A DNA stretch of 63,899 bases from an uncultured Muribaculaceae bacterium (GTDB lineage: Bacteria; Bacteroidota; Bacteroidia; Bacteroidales; Muribaculaceae). Of this stretch, positions 56,163-63,899 are shown piece after piece. The notes under the pieces are model-generated. The model had not been told where the DNA came from, made no database searches, and saw only the letters and a program-made list of their open reading frames with translations. A program made the position numbers and the translations under genes. How positions within the stretch are numbered: position 1 is the first letter of the stretch; every line of letters begins with the position of its first letter. The stretch covers positions 1 to 63,899 of the forward strand of contig CAJUOB010000012.1 in the NCBI GenBank assembly GCA_910587915.1, in the 5' to 3' direction.

Positions 56163-57212
56163 TTACTGTACGAAATTGCCTTCGCCGCTGAGTTCTTTCT
56201 GGATGTATTCGAGAGAAGCGATTTTCTCCTTTGTTTCTTCAAGGGTGAGCTGACGGGTATTGTTAGAATCAAATTCGGTCAATACATTACGTGTCTCATC
56301 TCCATCTTTGAAGTACTTGTCGTAGTTCAGGCCACGATTGTCGGCGGGCACACGGTAGAAATTGCCCATATCCTCGGCCTTGGCGCACTCCTCGTTGGTG
56401 AGCAGAGTTTCATACATCTTTTCGCCGTGGCGGATACCAATCACCTTGATGTCCTCTTTCTTGCCACCAAACAGCTCGCACACAGCCTCAGCCTGAGTAC
56501 CGATGGTGCATGCAGGTGCTTTCTGCACGAGGATATCGCCATTCTGTCCATGTTCGAACGCGAAGAGAACCAGATCAACAGCCTCGTCAAGGCTCATGAT
56601 GAAGCGGGTCATCGACGGTTCAGTCAGAGTGATGGGATTGCCAGAACGTATCTGCTCAATCCACAGAGGAATAACTGAGCCACGCGAGCACATCACATTG
56701 CCATAGCGGGTGCAGCAAATCTTTGTGTTACCCGAATAACGACTCTTGGCCACTGCGACTTTCTCCTCGATAGCTTTGGTGATGCCCATAGCGTTAATAG
56801 GATAGGCTGCCTTATCAGTCGAGAGGCAGATAACGGCTTCAACGCCGGCCTCAACGGCTGCGGTAAGCACATTGTCAGTACCAATCACATTGGTCTTGAC
56901 AGCCTCCATCGGGAAGAACTCACACGAGGGCACTTGCTTCAATGCGGCAGCATGGAAAATGTAGTCGACACCGGGCATAGCGTTCTTACACGATTGCAGA
57001 TTTCGCACATCGCCGATGTAGAACTTGATCTTGTGAGCCACTTCAGGATAACGCACCTGATACTCATGGCGCATGTCATCCTGCTTCTTCTCATCGCGGC
57101 TGAAAATACGGATTTCCTTGATATCGGTGTTGAGAAAACGCCTCAGCACCGCGTTACCGAACGAACCGGTACCTCCCGTAATCAGGAGGGTTTTATCTTT
57201 GAAGATTGACAT
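56163..57212 (-). CDS. capE: CapE/FnlA-type UDP-GlcNAc 4,6-dehydratase/5-epimerase
   Basis: First enzyme of UDP-L-FucNAc synthesis. The 349-residue protein starts at 57212 (MSIFKDKTLLITGGTG); 27 more codons upstream lie in the pyruvyltransferase gene. Rossmann motif GGTGSFG at 13-19; the usual YxxxK reads MGITK, as in the FlaA1/CapE group, where Met takes the Tyr place; CLSTDKAAYPIN and RYGNVMCSRGSVIPL are typical. It follows the pyruvyltransferase by 8 bases. Confidence 0.94.
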   Translation of the reverse strand: MSIFKDKTLLITGGTGSFGNAVLRRFLNTDIKEIRIFSRDEKKQDDMRHEYQVRYPEVAHKIKFYIGDVRNLQSCKNAMPGVDYIFHAAALKQVPSCEFFPMEAVKTNVIGTDNVLTAAVEAGVEAVICLSTDKAAYPINAMGITKAIEEKVAVAKSRYSGNTKICCTRYGNVMCSRGSVIPLWIEQIRSGNPITLTEPSMTRFIMSLDEAVDLVLFAFEHGQNGDILVQKAPACTIGTQAEAVCELFGGKKEDIKVIGIRHGEKMYETLLTNEECAKAEDMGNFYRVPADNRGLNYDKYFKDGDETRNVLTEFDSNNTRQLTLEETKEKIASLEYIQKELSGEGNFVQ

Positions 57213-57220
57213 ATATAATT

Positions 57221-58258
57221 CTAATTTATTTTTTTCAAGAAGTTCCAACCATTTACTCTCATTTCGTTGAGTCGAAATTCGATATTCTCCCAATTATCAG
57301 AGAATGTGATATCAGAGGCATAAAAATCTTCTTCGGAGAATATTCGGTGAGTAAGTTTCAAAGGCTCTAAGATTGTGTAGAAACGGTCGTTCATACCGAT
57401 ATTATCTTTCGAAGTCAGCACAATTGAGAACGGTATGTGATAAATCAAACAAAACATCATTCCATGAAAAGAATTAGTCACGAAATGTTTTGAATTTCTG
57501 ATGATATTAATCCATTCTTCAAGTCCTTGCTCGGTAACGTGCATTGCATTGAGTTCTTGCAGAACAGATGCTATATGTTTATCTCTCCCTCTGAGGAAAT
57601 AGGCAGATATATCGTTTTTAGCATTTAGCTGTGCGTTATCGGTCAATTGGTCGTAGAAAGATGCTGCATGGAGTAATGTTGGGTCGCAAACAGTTTGCGG
57701 CTTGTCAACCCCCATCGCATTAAATATTGCTTTGCCGGTGTTCTCTCTTGACGTTACTGCAATAAACTTTTGCAACAACGGCTTTACTTTTTCGCATAAC
57801 TCTAAAGGATATTCAGTAACACCAAAACTGGCAGCATAGGCATATCGTCGAGCCATTGCATCTCCAAAGTCAAGAAAATAAGCCGTTGAGCCACCTTTTT
57901 CGCCATGCAACAAAAACGAAGGATTAAGCACTTGGTCACTACCGGTAATCAAAGCGTTATAACCATTAGTTTCGCTTTGCAGGGATTTAAGGGTACGATA
58001 GCGCTTAGTCTGATTCAGATATTTTTCTCTAAACAAAACTAATTTGGCCTCTTTCTTGCGATTGGTCAGATATGACTTTATATCTAAGAATTTCCTGTAT
58101 CGTATAAACGACCAAAAAGAGTCATCGTATTGAGTGGGCTTGTAGTTGATTATATCAACGTCGTGGCCTAAAGTTGTTAAAGCTTGCTGAAGTGCATAAG
58201 CTTGCAGTATGGCTCCGTAATTTGTTGCCCAATGAAATGTTATTATCCCAATTTTCAT
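57221..58258 (-). CDS. Polysaccharide pyruvyl transferase family protein
   Basis: A 345-residue CsaB-like protein that probably puts a pyruvyl ketal on a sugar, using PEP. The start MKIGIITFHWATNYGAILQAYA (abridged: NYGAILQAYAL) and the late TNSFHGMMFCLIYHIPF are diagnostic. It is coupled by TAATG to an FrhB-like gene, a partner often seen beside it in capsule clusters. Confidence 0.9.
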   Translation of the reverse strand: MKIGIITFHWATNYGAILQAYALQQALTTLGHDVDIINYKPTQYDDSFWSFIRYRKFLDIKSYLTNRKKEAKLVLFREKYLNQTKRYRTLKSLQSETNGYNALITGSDQVLNPSFLLHGEKGGSTAYFLDFGDAMARRYAYAASFGVTEYPLELCEKVKPLLQKFIAVTSRENTGKAIFNAMGVDKPQTVCDPTLLHAASFYDQLTDNAQLNAKNDISAYFLRGRDKHIASVLQELNAMHVTEQGLEEWINIIRNSKHFVTNSFHGMMFCLIYHIPFSIVLTSKDNIGMNDRFYTILEPLKLTHRIFSEEDFYASDITFSDNWENIEFRLNEMRVNGWNFLKKIN

Positions 58259-59064
58259 TAGCTTTTGCCTTGTAAAATGCGTTTGACTAGATCCTTAAAT
58301 CTTTGTTTTAGCGGTACGGCTGCATATTTTTGGAACAGCCGCAGTACATCTGTGCTACATTTAGCATGATTCTGAAAATCTTCGTAATGGGCTGGTATTA
58401 TCGCGGGAGTAGTTATAGCCGGATTAAATCTTGCAATTTCGACAAGTGTAGGTTTGGCTACAGCCTGAAGTTGTTCAATTGCCTTCTCTCCCTTTTTGGT
58501 TCGGGCAATGACTATAGTAGTTCCTTGATTGTTATCTATATCGGGTGCTACTTTGTCTATTCCCCAAAAATCTCCCAATGTTATGTCTGCTCTGCTACCG
58601 TCAGGATATTTGAATGGGCATTTGAAACAAGGCTTCCTGAGAGTATAGTCCTTAAGAAATGCACGCATGTAGAGATTTTTAGAACTACGCTGAGTAAATG
58701 CTGTGCCATCGGCGAAATGTATGGTAATACTGTAACCTTTCCAACCTGTGATTTTATCCCTGAAATTTATATTCTTTATTTCCGAGCGCTTGCGCTTTAA
58801 TTTTCTGCAAAGCGCGTCAAGATACATATCCCAATACCTTGGCTCAGGTGCTCCATGGCACACCACTTCAACAAGCAATAATCGATCATTATCCGAGGCT
58901 CTCTTTTTCATTACCGCTACTTGGCAGGGTGTTCCGCTAAAAAGAACTTTCTTACCTGCCTCAAGATCGGTCAAAGCCAGCTTATATAATCCGCAAAACG
59001 AAATGTTCGCCGCTTTTGAAACGAACCGTTCATTGCTGAAAAACGAAACGTACCCCAAATTCAA
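58258..59064 (-). pseudogene. FrhB-like (F420 hydrogenase beta domain) protein, 5' end lost
   Basis: Iron-sulfur flavoprotein of the coenzyme F420 hydrogenase/dehydrogenase beta family, found in capsule clusters next to pyruvyltransferases. Intact members have an N-terminal ferredoxin domain and about 400 residues. Here only about 255-265 residues are left: LFSGTPCQVAVM, CFKCPFKYPDGSRAD and GDFWGI. The frame starts without ATG at the edge of the mobile element; homology appears to begin near SNERFVSKA (about 59030). The insertion or rearrangement of the element is the likely cause. The operon promoter and the upstream genes are probably beyond it. Confidence 0.8.
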
Positions 59065-59090
59065 AAAATTTTCGCCCGGCTTCGCCGGGG
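59061..59090 (-). terminator. GC hairpin with T-run at the mobile element border
   Basis: CCCGGC and GCCGGG (59075-59080, 59084-59089) form a stem with a 3-base loop. On the minus strand CGAAAATTTTTT follows. It may end transcription from the element before the capsule genes. Confidence 0.65.
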
Positions 59091-59127
59091 TCTGAAAGCC
59101 TCCCGGCGCACCTCCCCCACTATATTT

Positions 59128-59160
59128 GAATGGCCTCCGAACACTGTCCGAAGGCCATTC
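59128..59160. repeat. Hairpin downstream of the tail/adhesin gene
   Basis: GAATGGCC...GGCCATTC with a longer imperfect stem (CTCCGAAC / GTCCGAAG). TTTTTGTTTT follows on the plus strand, so it would terminate plus-strand transcription best. Confidence 0.6.
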
Positions 59161-59187
59161 TTTTTGTTTTATCGCTTTTTCGCTTTG

Positions 59188-59202
59188 GGTCGCTGCGCGA
59201 CC
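59188..59202. repeat. Short GC hairpin after the variable region (DGR-type)
   Basis: GGTCGC and GCGACC pair around a 3-base loop, 9 bases after the stop of the variable gene on the minus strand. A hairpin at this place, just downstream of the variable repeat, is a known aid to target recognition in DGRs. Confidence 0.6.
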
Positions 59203-59211
59203 GCTTTCCGC

Positions 59212-62200
59212 TTACGCGACCTCGCTCAACGCTTTGTACGCGGCCACGCTCTGCGCCCTGACGAGAAGTCCGCGGAAGGCCAGCCGCGAGCCGACATACG
59301 CGTTCGAATACGAAGCATCGTAACTCGCATTCGCGTACGACACGCCGCCATACGCATACGCGAAGTAGTTGCCGCGATAGACCACACGGCCTGTTGCTGT
59401 GCTGATATAGTAGATGTCGCAGAAATAGGTGCTTGAGCTGCCGCTGAATGACCCGGTCGGCACCATGTCCATATAGAGTCCATGATGTACCCCGGTTATC
59501 CACATGCCGCTGCTCGTTGAGCCTTTGACATAACGGAATGTTCCATCGGGCATCAGTATGCGCCATTTGCCGGAGTTACCGCTGTCATTCGGCAGATCCA
59601 CGCCATCCATCATTTCATATTTGTGTCCGTAGAGGTTAACATATCCGAGACAGCAGATATTGTTGACTTGGGTCACTGTCTGAGCTCCGAGTTCATCAAC
59701 ACTCCTGAACCACGCATACTGATGGACGAGATTCTCCACAAGGCTGTTGGTGACATTGGGATTGATTGCCTTGGCATATTCATAGCCGATGGTGTCCGTC
59801 ATGCCTCGGTTCATCGTTTCCGCACCGATAGTTCGGTTGTTGGTATGAGATCCCGCGCCACATTGCTCCTGCATATCCCTGCGGCCATAGAACGCATAGG
59901 CGAGGTTGGCGATACGGGAATGCATCATCGCGTCTATCTGCTGCATCCCTCGCTGAACGCTGTAGTAGTGGAAGTCTGTCCACGTCATGCTCGCCACGGA
60001 ACTGCCTCCGGTCAGACAGGAACGGAATTTCTCCCCTACCACAACGGTCTCGACAACGGCGCAGAGGTGCTCCTCGTCATAGTACCATTCCGGCTCCATG
60101 TCCTCGATTTTGTCGGAGTTCGACAGGACTACCTTGTCAAACTCGGCGGTGTTGAGGATGGAGAAGTTGAGGGTTGTTGCACCTTGGGGAACATCCTTGA
60201 CAAGATACATACCTGCCTCGAATTTACTTGAGAGCGTGGGAACGACTATATTCTCAAGCACTTTGCCTGTCGAGTCGCAGAACACCGCGCCGATGAGCCC
60301 CGTGCCGGGAACGCTTGGGAAGCGCACTCTCTTGTGTCTTGACACATCGACTTGGCATACTGAATATGTCGCATCGGTTGTGTAGGACGCAGCCAACGTG
60401 TCCTTTCCGACAATCTTCCTTCCGGCGAGCACTCCGCCTTTTGATTTCAGATCATCAAGAGTGAGGACATCCACTACAGGAGTGGCAGGTCTATGGTTCT
60501 TGTCGTTGGAGCTGTAGCATGAGTAGGTCGCTCCGTTGAGGTAATCGTTGACTCCCTTTTTCCACATTCCCGGCTCATACATCATGATGTCTCCCTCGCT
60601 GCCATCGAGTTTTGCCGGAGTGCAGTTGGCGATGTCCTCGGCATCGGCATAGTAGTTGGAGTTGGCATCGTGCAGGGGGAAGTAGGTCATCTGACCGTCC
60701 GCGTTGTTGACAGTGACATCGGTGTTCGCCATACGCACGGTTCTCGTGGTGGCCTTCCTTGTCACCTTGGCGAGGACACGGTGGCGTTTGGCGTAGATTG
60801 CCGCGATGTGGCCGCTCATCTTATACTCCTTGCCGAACTGATAGCCGGTGTTGTTGTCGAGGTTGGAGACGCTCTCGTCATCGCTTATATGGTCGATGCG
60901 GATTGTGGTGTATTCCGGCTGTATGATGTTCAGTTCCGGGAAATGGGCACACATCTTCTGATATTGCGCCTCATCGATGTATCGGGTAAGCCGCACTGTT
61001 CCGACAAGGGCACAAGTGTCGGTGGAGTTGCCGGAAGCATCGACACCTCCCATCGACATAAACTTGTTGAGCCATGTGCCGTCATCCTCACGGTCTATCC
61101 CGGTTACACGGAGACGGTCAACATTGGCGCACCGTGACAGCAGTGCCTCCCAACTCAAGCCGGGACAGTTGTCGAAGATGAAGGTGCGCACATTGCCGTA
61201 ACTCTCAAGCGTAAGACCGGACGATGTGAGTTTGCTCAGATACTCAAGCCGGAGCGTGGTGATTGTCGAGGGCATACGTGCCACTGTCACCGGCGCACCT
61301 TTGGCAAAGGCTATGCTCTGAACTTTTGTGCCACGGGCATCGAGTTCCTCAAGTTTGGTCTGATTGGTGAGGTCAAGGGCGGTGCTTGTGCTGCCCCCGG
61401 TCTTTGCCTGTGACTGATTGCGCAGGTTGATTTTTCGCAGCTGCTTGCAGTTGTCTATCGATAGCCACCATCCGGTGGAGCCACCACCCGTAGCCGCCTG
61501 AAGGTTGAGCTCACGCAGTGCGGTACATTTACCAAGGTCAAAGGCGTTTTTAAGGTGGTCGGACGCTCCTGTCATGTCAAGAACCTTTATTCGGCTCGCT
61601 CCATAGACTCGCAGAGGGTCGTTAACAGTGAACGCTCCTGTTATGTCAAGGGTTGCCACTGCTCCACCTTCCACGATGCCTGTGTTTGCGAGATTGGGGC
61701 TGTTGTTCGTTCCGTAACCAAAGGCGTAGGTCTCGTTGGCGGTGATGCGCAGGGTGTCGGCTGCATCGGTCGCGCTCCTTGCCATATAGAGGTCGATGTT
61801 GTCGGAGGTGAAGTTGCTCGTGCCGTATTTGGCATCAAGCAGGGCTGCGCGGTTGGTGAAGAAGAAGGTGCGGTGGCTCTTGTTGCTGCCCTGCAACGCG
61901 AAGATGAACGGCCACTTTTTGCCATACATGGTCTGAACCGCCGGGGCGATATATTTGAGATAGCCGGACTTGTTGAACGCCCGGTCGCACCAGTTGCCGC
62001 TCTGCTCATCGTTGAGCATGGAGAGGACGCGCTCGTTGGTGAGGACGGCGCGGAGATTGGCGGCGCAACGCTTGAGGTCATCCTCAAGGTTGGCAAGGAC
62101 GAGATTCCAAAGCCACGAGTCGTGACCCTCGAAAGCGTATTTGCTTGCCTCGGCATCCCATGTGTCTCGGTCGGTGGTATAGAGATACACAAGGAAGCAG

Positions 62201-63899
62201 TCATTTCGCTTGCCGAGCTGTGTGTCGCCGTCATAGTAAGTGATGAACCACTTGAGACCGTCCCACGTGCGGAGCATCATGTTCTTGGCTCGTTGGTCGA
62301 CACTGAGAAAGTAGTCGGTGAAGACATAGTAGGTCAGAATGAAATCCTTGTCGAAATATTGGTCGATCTCGTTCTTGAATTTTTCGCTCTTGAATGTCGA
62401 GAGGTCGTTGGAGTTTGCTCCGGCAGGTACACAGGCGCGTATCCATGAGTACAGACGCTTGAGTGCGGTCTGCTGATTGGTGGCAAGACCCGACCATGTC
62501 ACATCACCGTCACTCTGAACCTTGCCGGAGGAATCCACGCCGTAGTTCACCTCCGCCCCGGCATCGAATTCCTGTGCGAGATGGGTGTCGCTTGTTGTAT
62601 GGAAGAGGCATATCGGAGAGGTGTTGTTGAGCATCTCAAGGGCGATGGGACATTCCGGGGTGTAGCCTTCCACTCCCTCCATGCCGAATACAGGGCCACT
62701 CTTGGATTTCTCGTTGTTGAAATTGTACTGTCCGTAGTAGGTGTTCTCTCCGTCCGCTGTCTCGGCGCAGAATATGTCGATGGGCATACCGTCAATGGCT
62801 GTGCGGACATTGATCGCGCCGAGGCTGTTGCCTCCCTGCTCGTACTGATGTCGCTGCGGTGGCGTGAGCAGTCCGAGTTCCTTCATCGCATCATTGAACA
62901 GTTTGGCTCCGCCTGTGTTGAGTGACATCGAGGAATCCGAGTAGTCCGACTTGCAGCACACGATGGGGACAGGAACTGCGCCGGGGCGCATGACATATTT
63001 GTTGCCGGAGAGGACATTCTTGCCTGTCATCGAGAGCAGCTCACTGCCCTTGGTGAAGTAGATGCGGATGTTCTTGCTCGGATATTTGGTTGATGACGTT
63101 CCCTGTATGCGGATGTAGCAGTTGGTGAGAATGAAATCATAGTCGCTGCCGAGGGGTGAGTAGAAATAGACATCAGCGAGGAAGTCCGTCTTCTTGTTGT
63201 TGGTCTCATAGACATCGTTGAGCATGTTCTGACGCACGATGCGGAGGACTCCCTTGCCCATTGCACGGAGTTTGTCCATATCCACATCACCGGTGTCACC
63301 CATGATGTCGTTTGCAGAGTATATCTCCATCATCTCATCGGTGGACTCGCTGTCAACCATGCGGTTCTCAAGCTCCTCGTCATCACTGATGGCGCGGTTG
63401 TAAACCCTGATGCTCTTTATCTCGACATCCGCCTCGGAACTGTCGATGGTTATCTCCTGCGGATTGTCCTGCCGGAAATTGAATGATGCGTCATAGATGT
63501 CCGCACCCGTGCGGTTGCCTGTGACATACAATTGCATCAGTCTGTCTTCGGCTGATGTCCCCACCATGAGTGCCACCTTCATCCAATCTCCGGCGGCATA
63601 GTTGGTGGCGAGCTTGGTCTCTCGCTGTACGGTCTGACCATCCTCGTTTTCGTATGAGACGGTCTGCCCGGTCTTGAAACTTGCCTCCTGCGTTGTGATA
63701 TGGAGACCTTTGCCGTTGTCAAGGCAGCTGACTACGGCGGCATTCCTGTCCATCACGTTGCTGACTCGCATTGTGATCTCTATCGTTAGACCAGTGTTCT
63801 TGACATCGGTGGAGAATGGCTTGGTATGGATCACAGCCTTTGCCCCGTTGGTGAGTCTGAGCGCACCATCGACCCATCCGCTGCTTGCCCAGTCCACAC
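59212..63899 (-). CDS. Phage tail/adhesin-like giant protein with DGR-type variable C-terminus (partial)
   Basis: More than 1,561 residues are visible; the 5' part is outside the window (the GTG at 63897 is probably internal). Visible order: a concanavalin/LamG-like domain (about 1-180, e.g. GALRLTNGAKAVIHTKPF), a CotH-like region (about 210-640: RIQGTSSTKYPSKNIRIYF; DGLKWFITYYDGDTQLG), a leucine-rich-like stretch (about 790-960: LRELNLQ, LRKINLRN), beta-rich parts, and a C-terminal C-type lectin-like domain (about 1440-1561: GKWRILMPDGTFRYVKG; SRLAFRGLLVRA). The last domain carries the variable region. Large proteins of this build occur in Bacteroides prophages, where they are receptor binding. 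Exact phage type not known. Confidence 0.8.
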   Translation of the reverse strand, partial: VDWASSGWVDGALRLTNGAKAVIHTKPFSTDVKNTGLTIEITMRVSNVMDRNAAVVSCLDNGKGLHITTQEASFKTGQTVSYENEDGQTVQRETKLATNYAAGDWMKVALMVGTSAEDRLMQLYVTGNRTGADIYDASFNFRQDNPQEITIDSSEADVEIKSIRVYNRAISDDEELENRMVDSESTDEMMEIYSANDIMGDTGDVDMDKLRAMGKGVLRIVRQNMLNDVYETNNKKTDFLADVYFYSPLGSDYDFILTNCYIRIQGTSSTKYPSKNIRIYFTKGSELLSMTGKNVLSGNKYVMRPGAVPVPIVCCKSDYSDSSMSLNTGGAKLFNDAMKELGLLTPPQRHQYEQGGNSLGAINVRTAIDGMPIDIFCAETADGENTYYGQYNFNNEKSKSGPVFGMEGVEGYTPECPIALEMLNNTSPICLFHTTSDTHLAQEFDAGAEVNYGVDSSGKVQSDGDVTWSGLATNQQTALKRLYSWIRACVPAGANSNDLSTFKSEKFKNEIDQYFDKDFILTYYVFTDYFLSVDQRAKNMMLRTWDGLKWFITYYDGDTQLGKRNDCFLVYLYTTDRDTWDAEASKYAFEGHDSWLWNLVLANLEDDLKRCAANLRAVLTNERVLSMLNDEQSGNWCDRAFNKSGYLKYIAPAVQTMYGKKWPFIFALQGSNKSHRTFFFTNRAALLDAKYGTSNFTSDNIDLYMARSATDAADTLRITANETYAFGYGTNNSPNLANTGIVEGGAVATLDITGAFTVNDPLRVYGASRIKVLDMTGASDHLKNAFDLGKCTALRELNLQAATGGGSTGWWLSIDNCKQLRKINLRNQSQAKTGGSTSTALDLTNQTKLEELDARGTKVQSIAFAKGAPVTVARMPSTITTLRLEYLSKLTSSGLTLESYGNVRTFIFDNCPGLSWEALLSRCANVDRLRVTGIDREDDGTWLNKFMSMGGVDASGNSTDTCALVGTVRLTRYIDEAQYQKMCAHFPELNIIQPEYTTIRIDHISDDESVSNLDNNTGYQFGKEYKMSGHIAAIYAKRHRVLAKVTRKATTRTVRMANTDVTVNNADGQMTYFPLHDANSNYYADAEDIANCTPAKLDGSEGDIMMYEPGMWKKGVNDYLNGATYSCYSSNDKNHRPATPVVDVLTLDDLKSKGGVLAGRKIVGKDTLAASYTTDATYSVCQVDVSRHKRVRFPSVPGTGLIGAVFCDSTGKVLENIVVPTLSSKFEAGMYLVKDVPQGATTLNFSILNTAEFDKVVLSNSDKIEDMEPEWYYDEEHLCAVVETVVVGEKFRSCLTGGSSVASMTWTDFHYYSVQRGMQQIDAMMHSRIANLAYAFYGRRDMQEQCGAGSHTNNRTIGAETMNRGMTDTIGYEYAKAINPNVTNSLVENLVHQYAWFRSVDELGAQTVTQVNNICCLGYVNLYGHKYEMMDGVDLPNDSGNSGKWRILMPDGTFRYVKGSTSSGMWITGVHHGLYMDMVPTGSFSGSSSTYFCDIYYISTATGRVVYRGNYFAYAYGGVSYANASYDASYSNAYVGSRLAFRGLLVRAQSVAAYKALSEVA
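59269..59379 (-). repeat. Candidate DGR variable region (VR)
   Basis: Thirteen codons in this stretch have the form NNY (AAC, TAC, TTC, TAT, TAT, TAC, AAT, AGT, TAC, GAT, TAT, AAC, TAT), set among constant GCG, TCG, GGC and GTC codons. All could arise from AAY codons in a template repeat by adenine mutagenesis. It ends in GSRLAFRG, 18 codons before the stop. The matching template repeat is not in the window. Confidence 0.7.

Noticed and set aside
58258..59064. Complete FrhB-like gene with a TTG start
   Set aside because: The frame lacks the ferredoxin and N-terminal domains and begins at the element border, so truncation is more likely.
61555..62448. 297-codon ORF opposite the giant tail gene
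   Set aside because: Low-complexity shadow; the minus-strand frame is open over 4.6 kb with domain features.
1..63899. tRNA, rRNA or CRISPR arrays
   Set aside because: No clover-leaf sequence, rRNA signature or regular repeat-spacer series was noticed by eye; a covariance search was not possible.

Overview
The window looks like the chromosome of a gut Bacteroidales bacterium, most likely Muribaculaceae. The grounds are promoters of the Bacteroidetes type (TAnnTTTG at about -7), a PorQ-type type IX secretion protein, a full Na+-NQR operon, a long PPi-dependent phosphofructokinase, a FucP-family sugar importer and CapE/CapF/CapG-type capsule genes. No RNA genes and no CRISPR array were found.

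Left part (1-19.7 kb, almost all minus strand). The start is the 5' part of ppdK. It is followed, reading rightwards, by nqrF-E-D-C-B-A, transcribed as nqrABCDEF from a promoter near 8.25 kb and ended by a terminator at 2.2 kb. A lone nitroreductase lies on the plus strand. Then come pfp, an M16 peptidase homologue without its metal site, kdsB, an NfeD membrane protease, a YbhN-like membrane protein, a ThiE-like barrel, lptB, udk, and a PfkB kinase with a sugar MFS importer.

Middle part (20-41.7 kb, plus strand). A GH28 lipoprotein and a secreted histidine acid phosphatase form a pair. They are followed by a tightly overlapped run mlaE-mlaF-holB-AddB-like nuclease-hemW, and then by an isoleucine/valine operon ilvD-ilvB-ilvN-acyl-ACP thioesterase-ilvC. 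Next is porQ-cmk-ispH-DEDDh exonuclease, and last a large outer-membrane beta-barrel protein.

Right part (41.9-59.06 kb, minus strand). This is a surface polysaccharide locus: UDP-L-FucNAc synthesis (capE, capF, wecB/capG), glycosyltransferases, an EpsG-type polymerase, a PglC-like initiating transferase, a PglE-like aminotransferase, LicD plus a cytidylyltransferase (phospho-alditol type decoration), a pyruvyltransferase and an FrhB-like partner. The locus shows much wear and switching potential. An ATP-grasp gene is split at a G8 tract, a second 8-base tract sits in frame in a neighbouring gene, a PD-(D/E)XK-like gene is frameshifted near its end, there is a decayed glycosyltransferase fragment, and the FrhB-like gene has lost its 5' end.

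Far right (59.06-63.9 kb). A mobile element, probably a prophage, abuts the broken FrhB-like gene. Its only visible gene encodes more than 1,560 residues of a tail/adhesin-like protein. The last part of that protein carries a run of NNY codons and is followed by a short GC hairpin, which is the architecture of a diversity-generating retroelement (DGR) variable region. No reverse transcriptase or template repeat is visible in the window.
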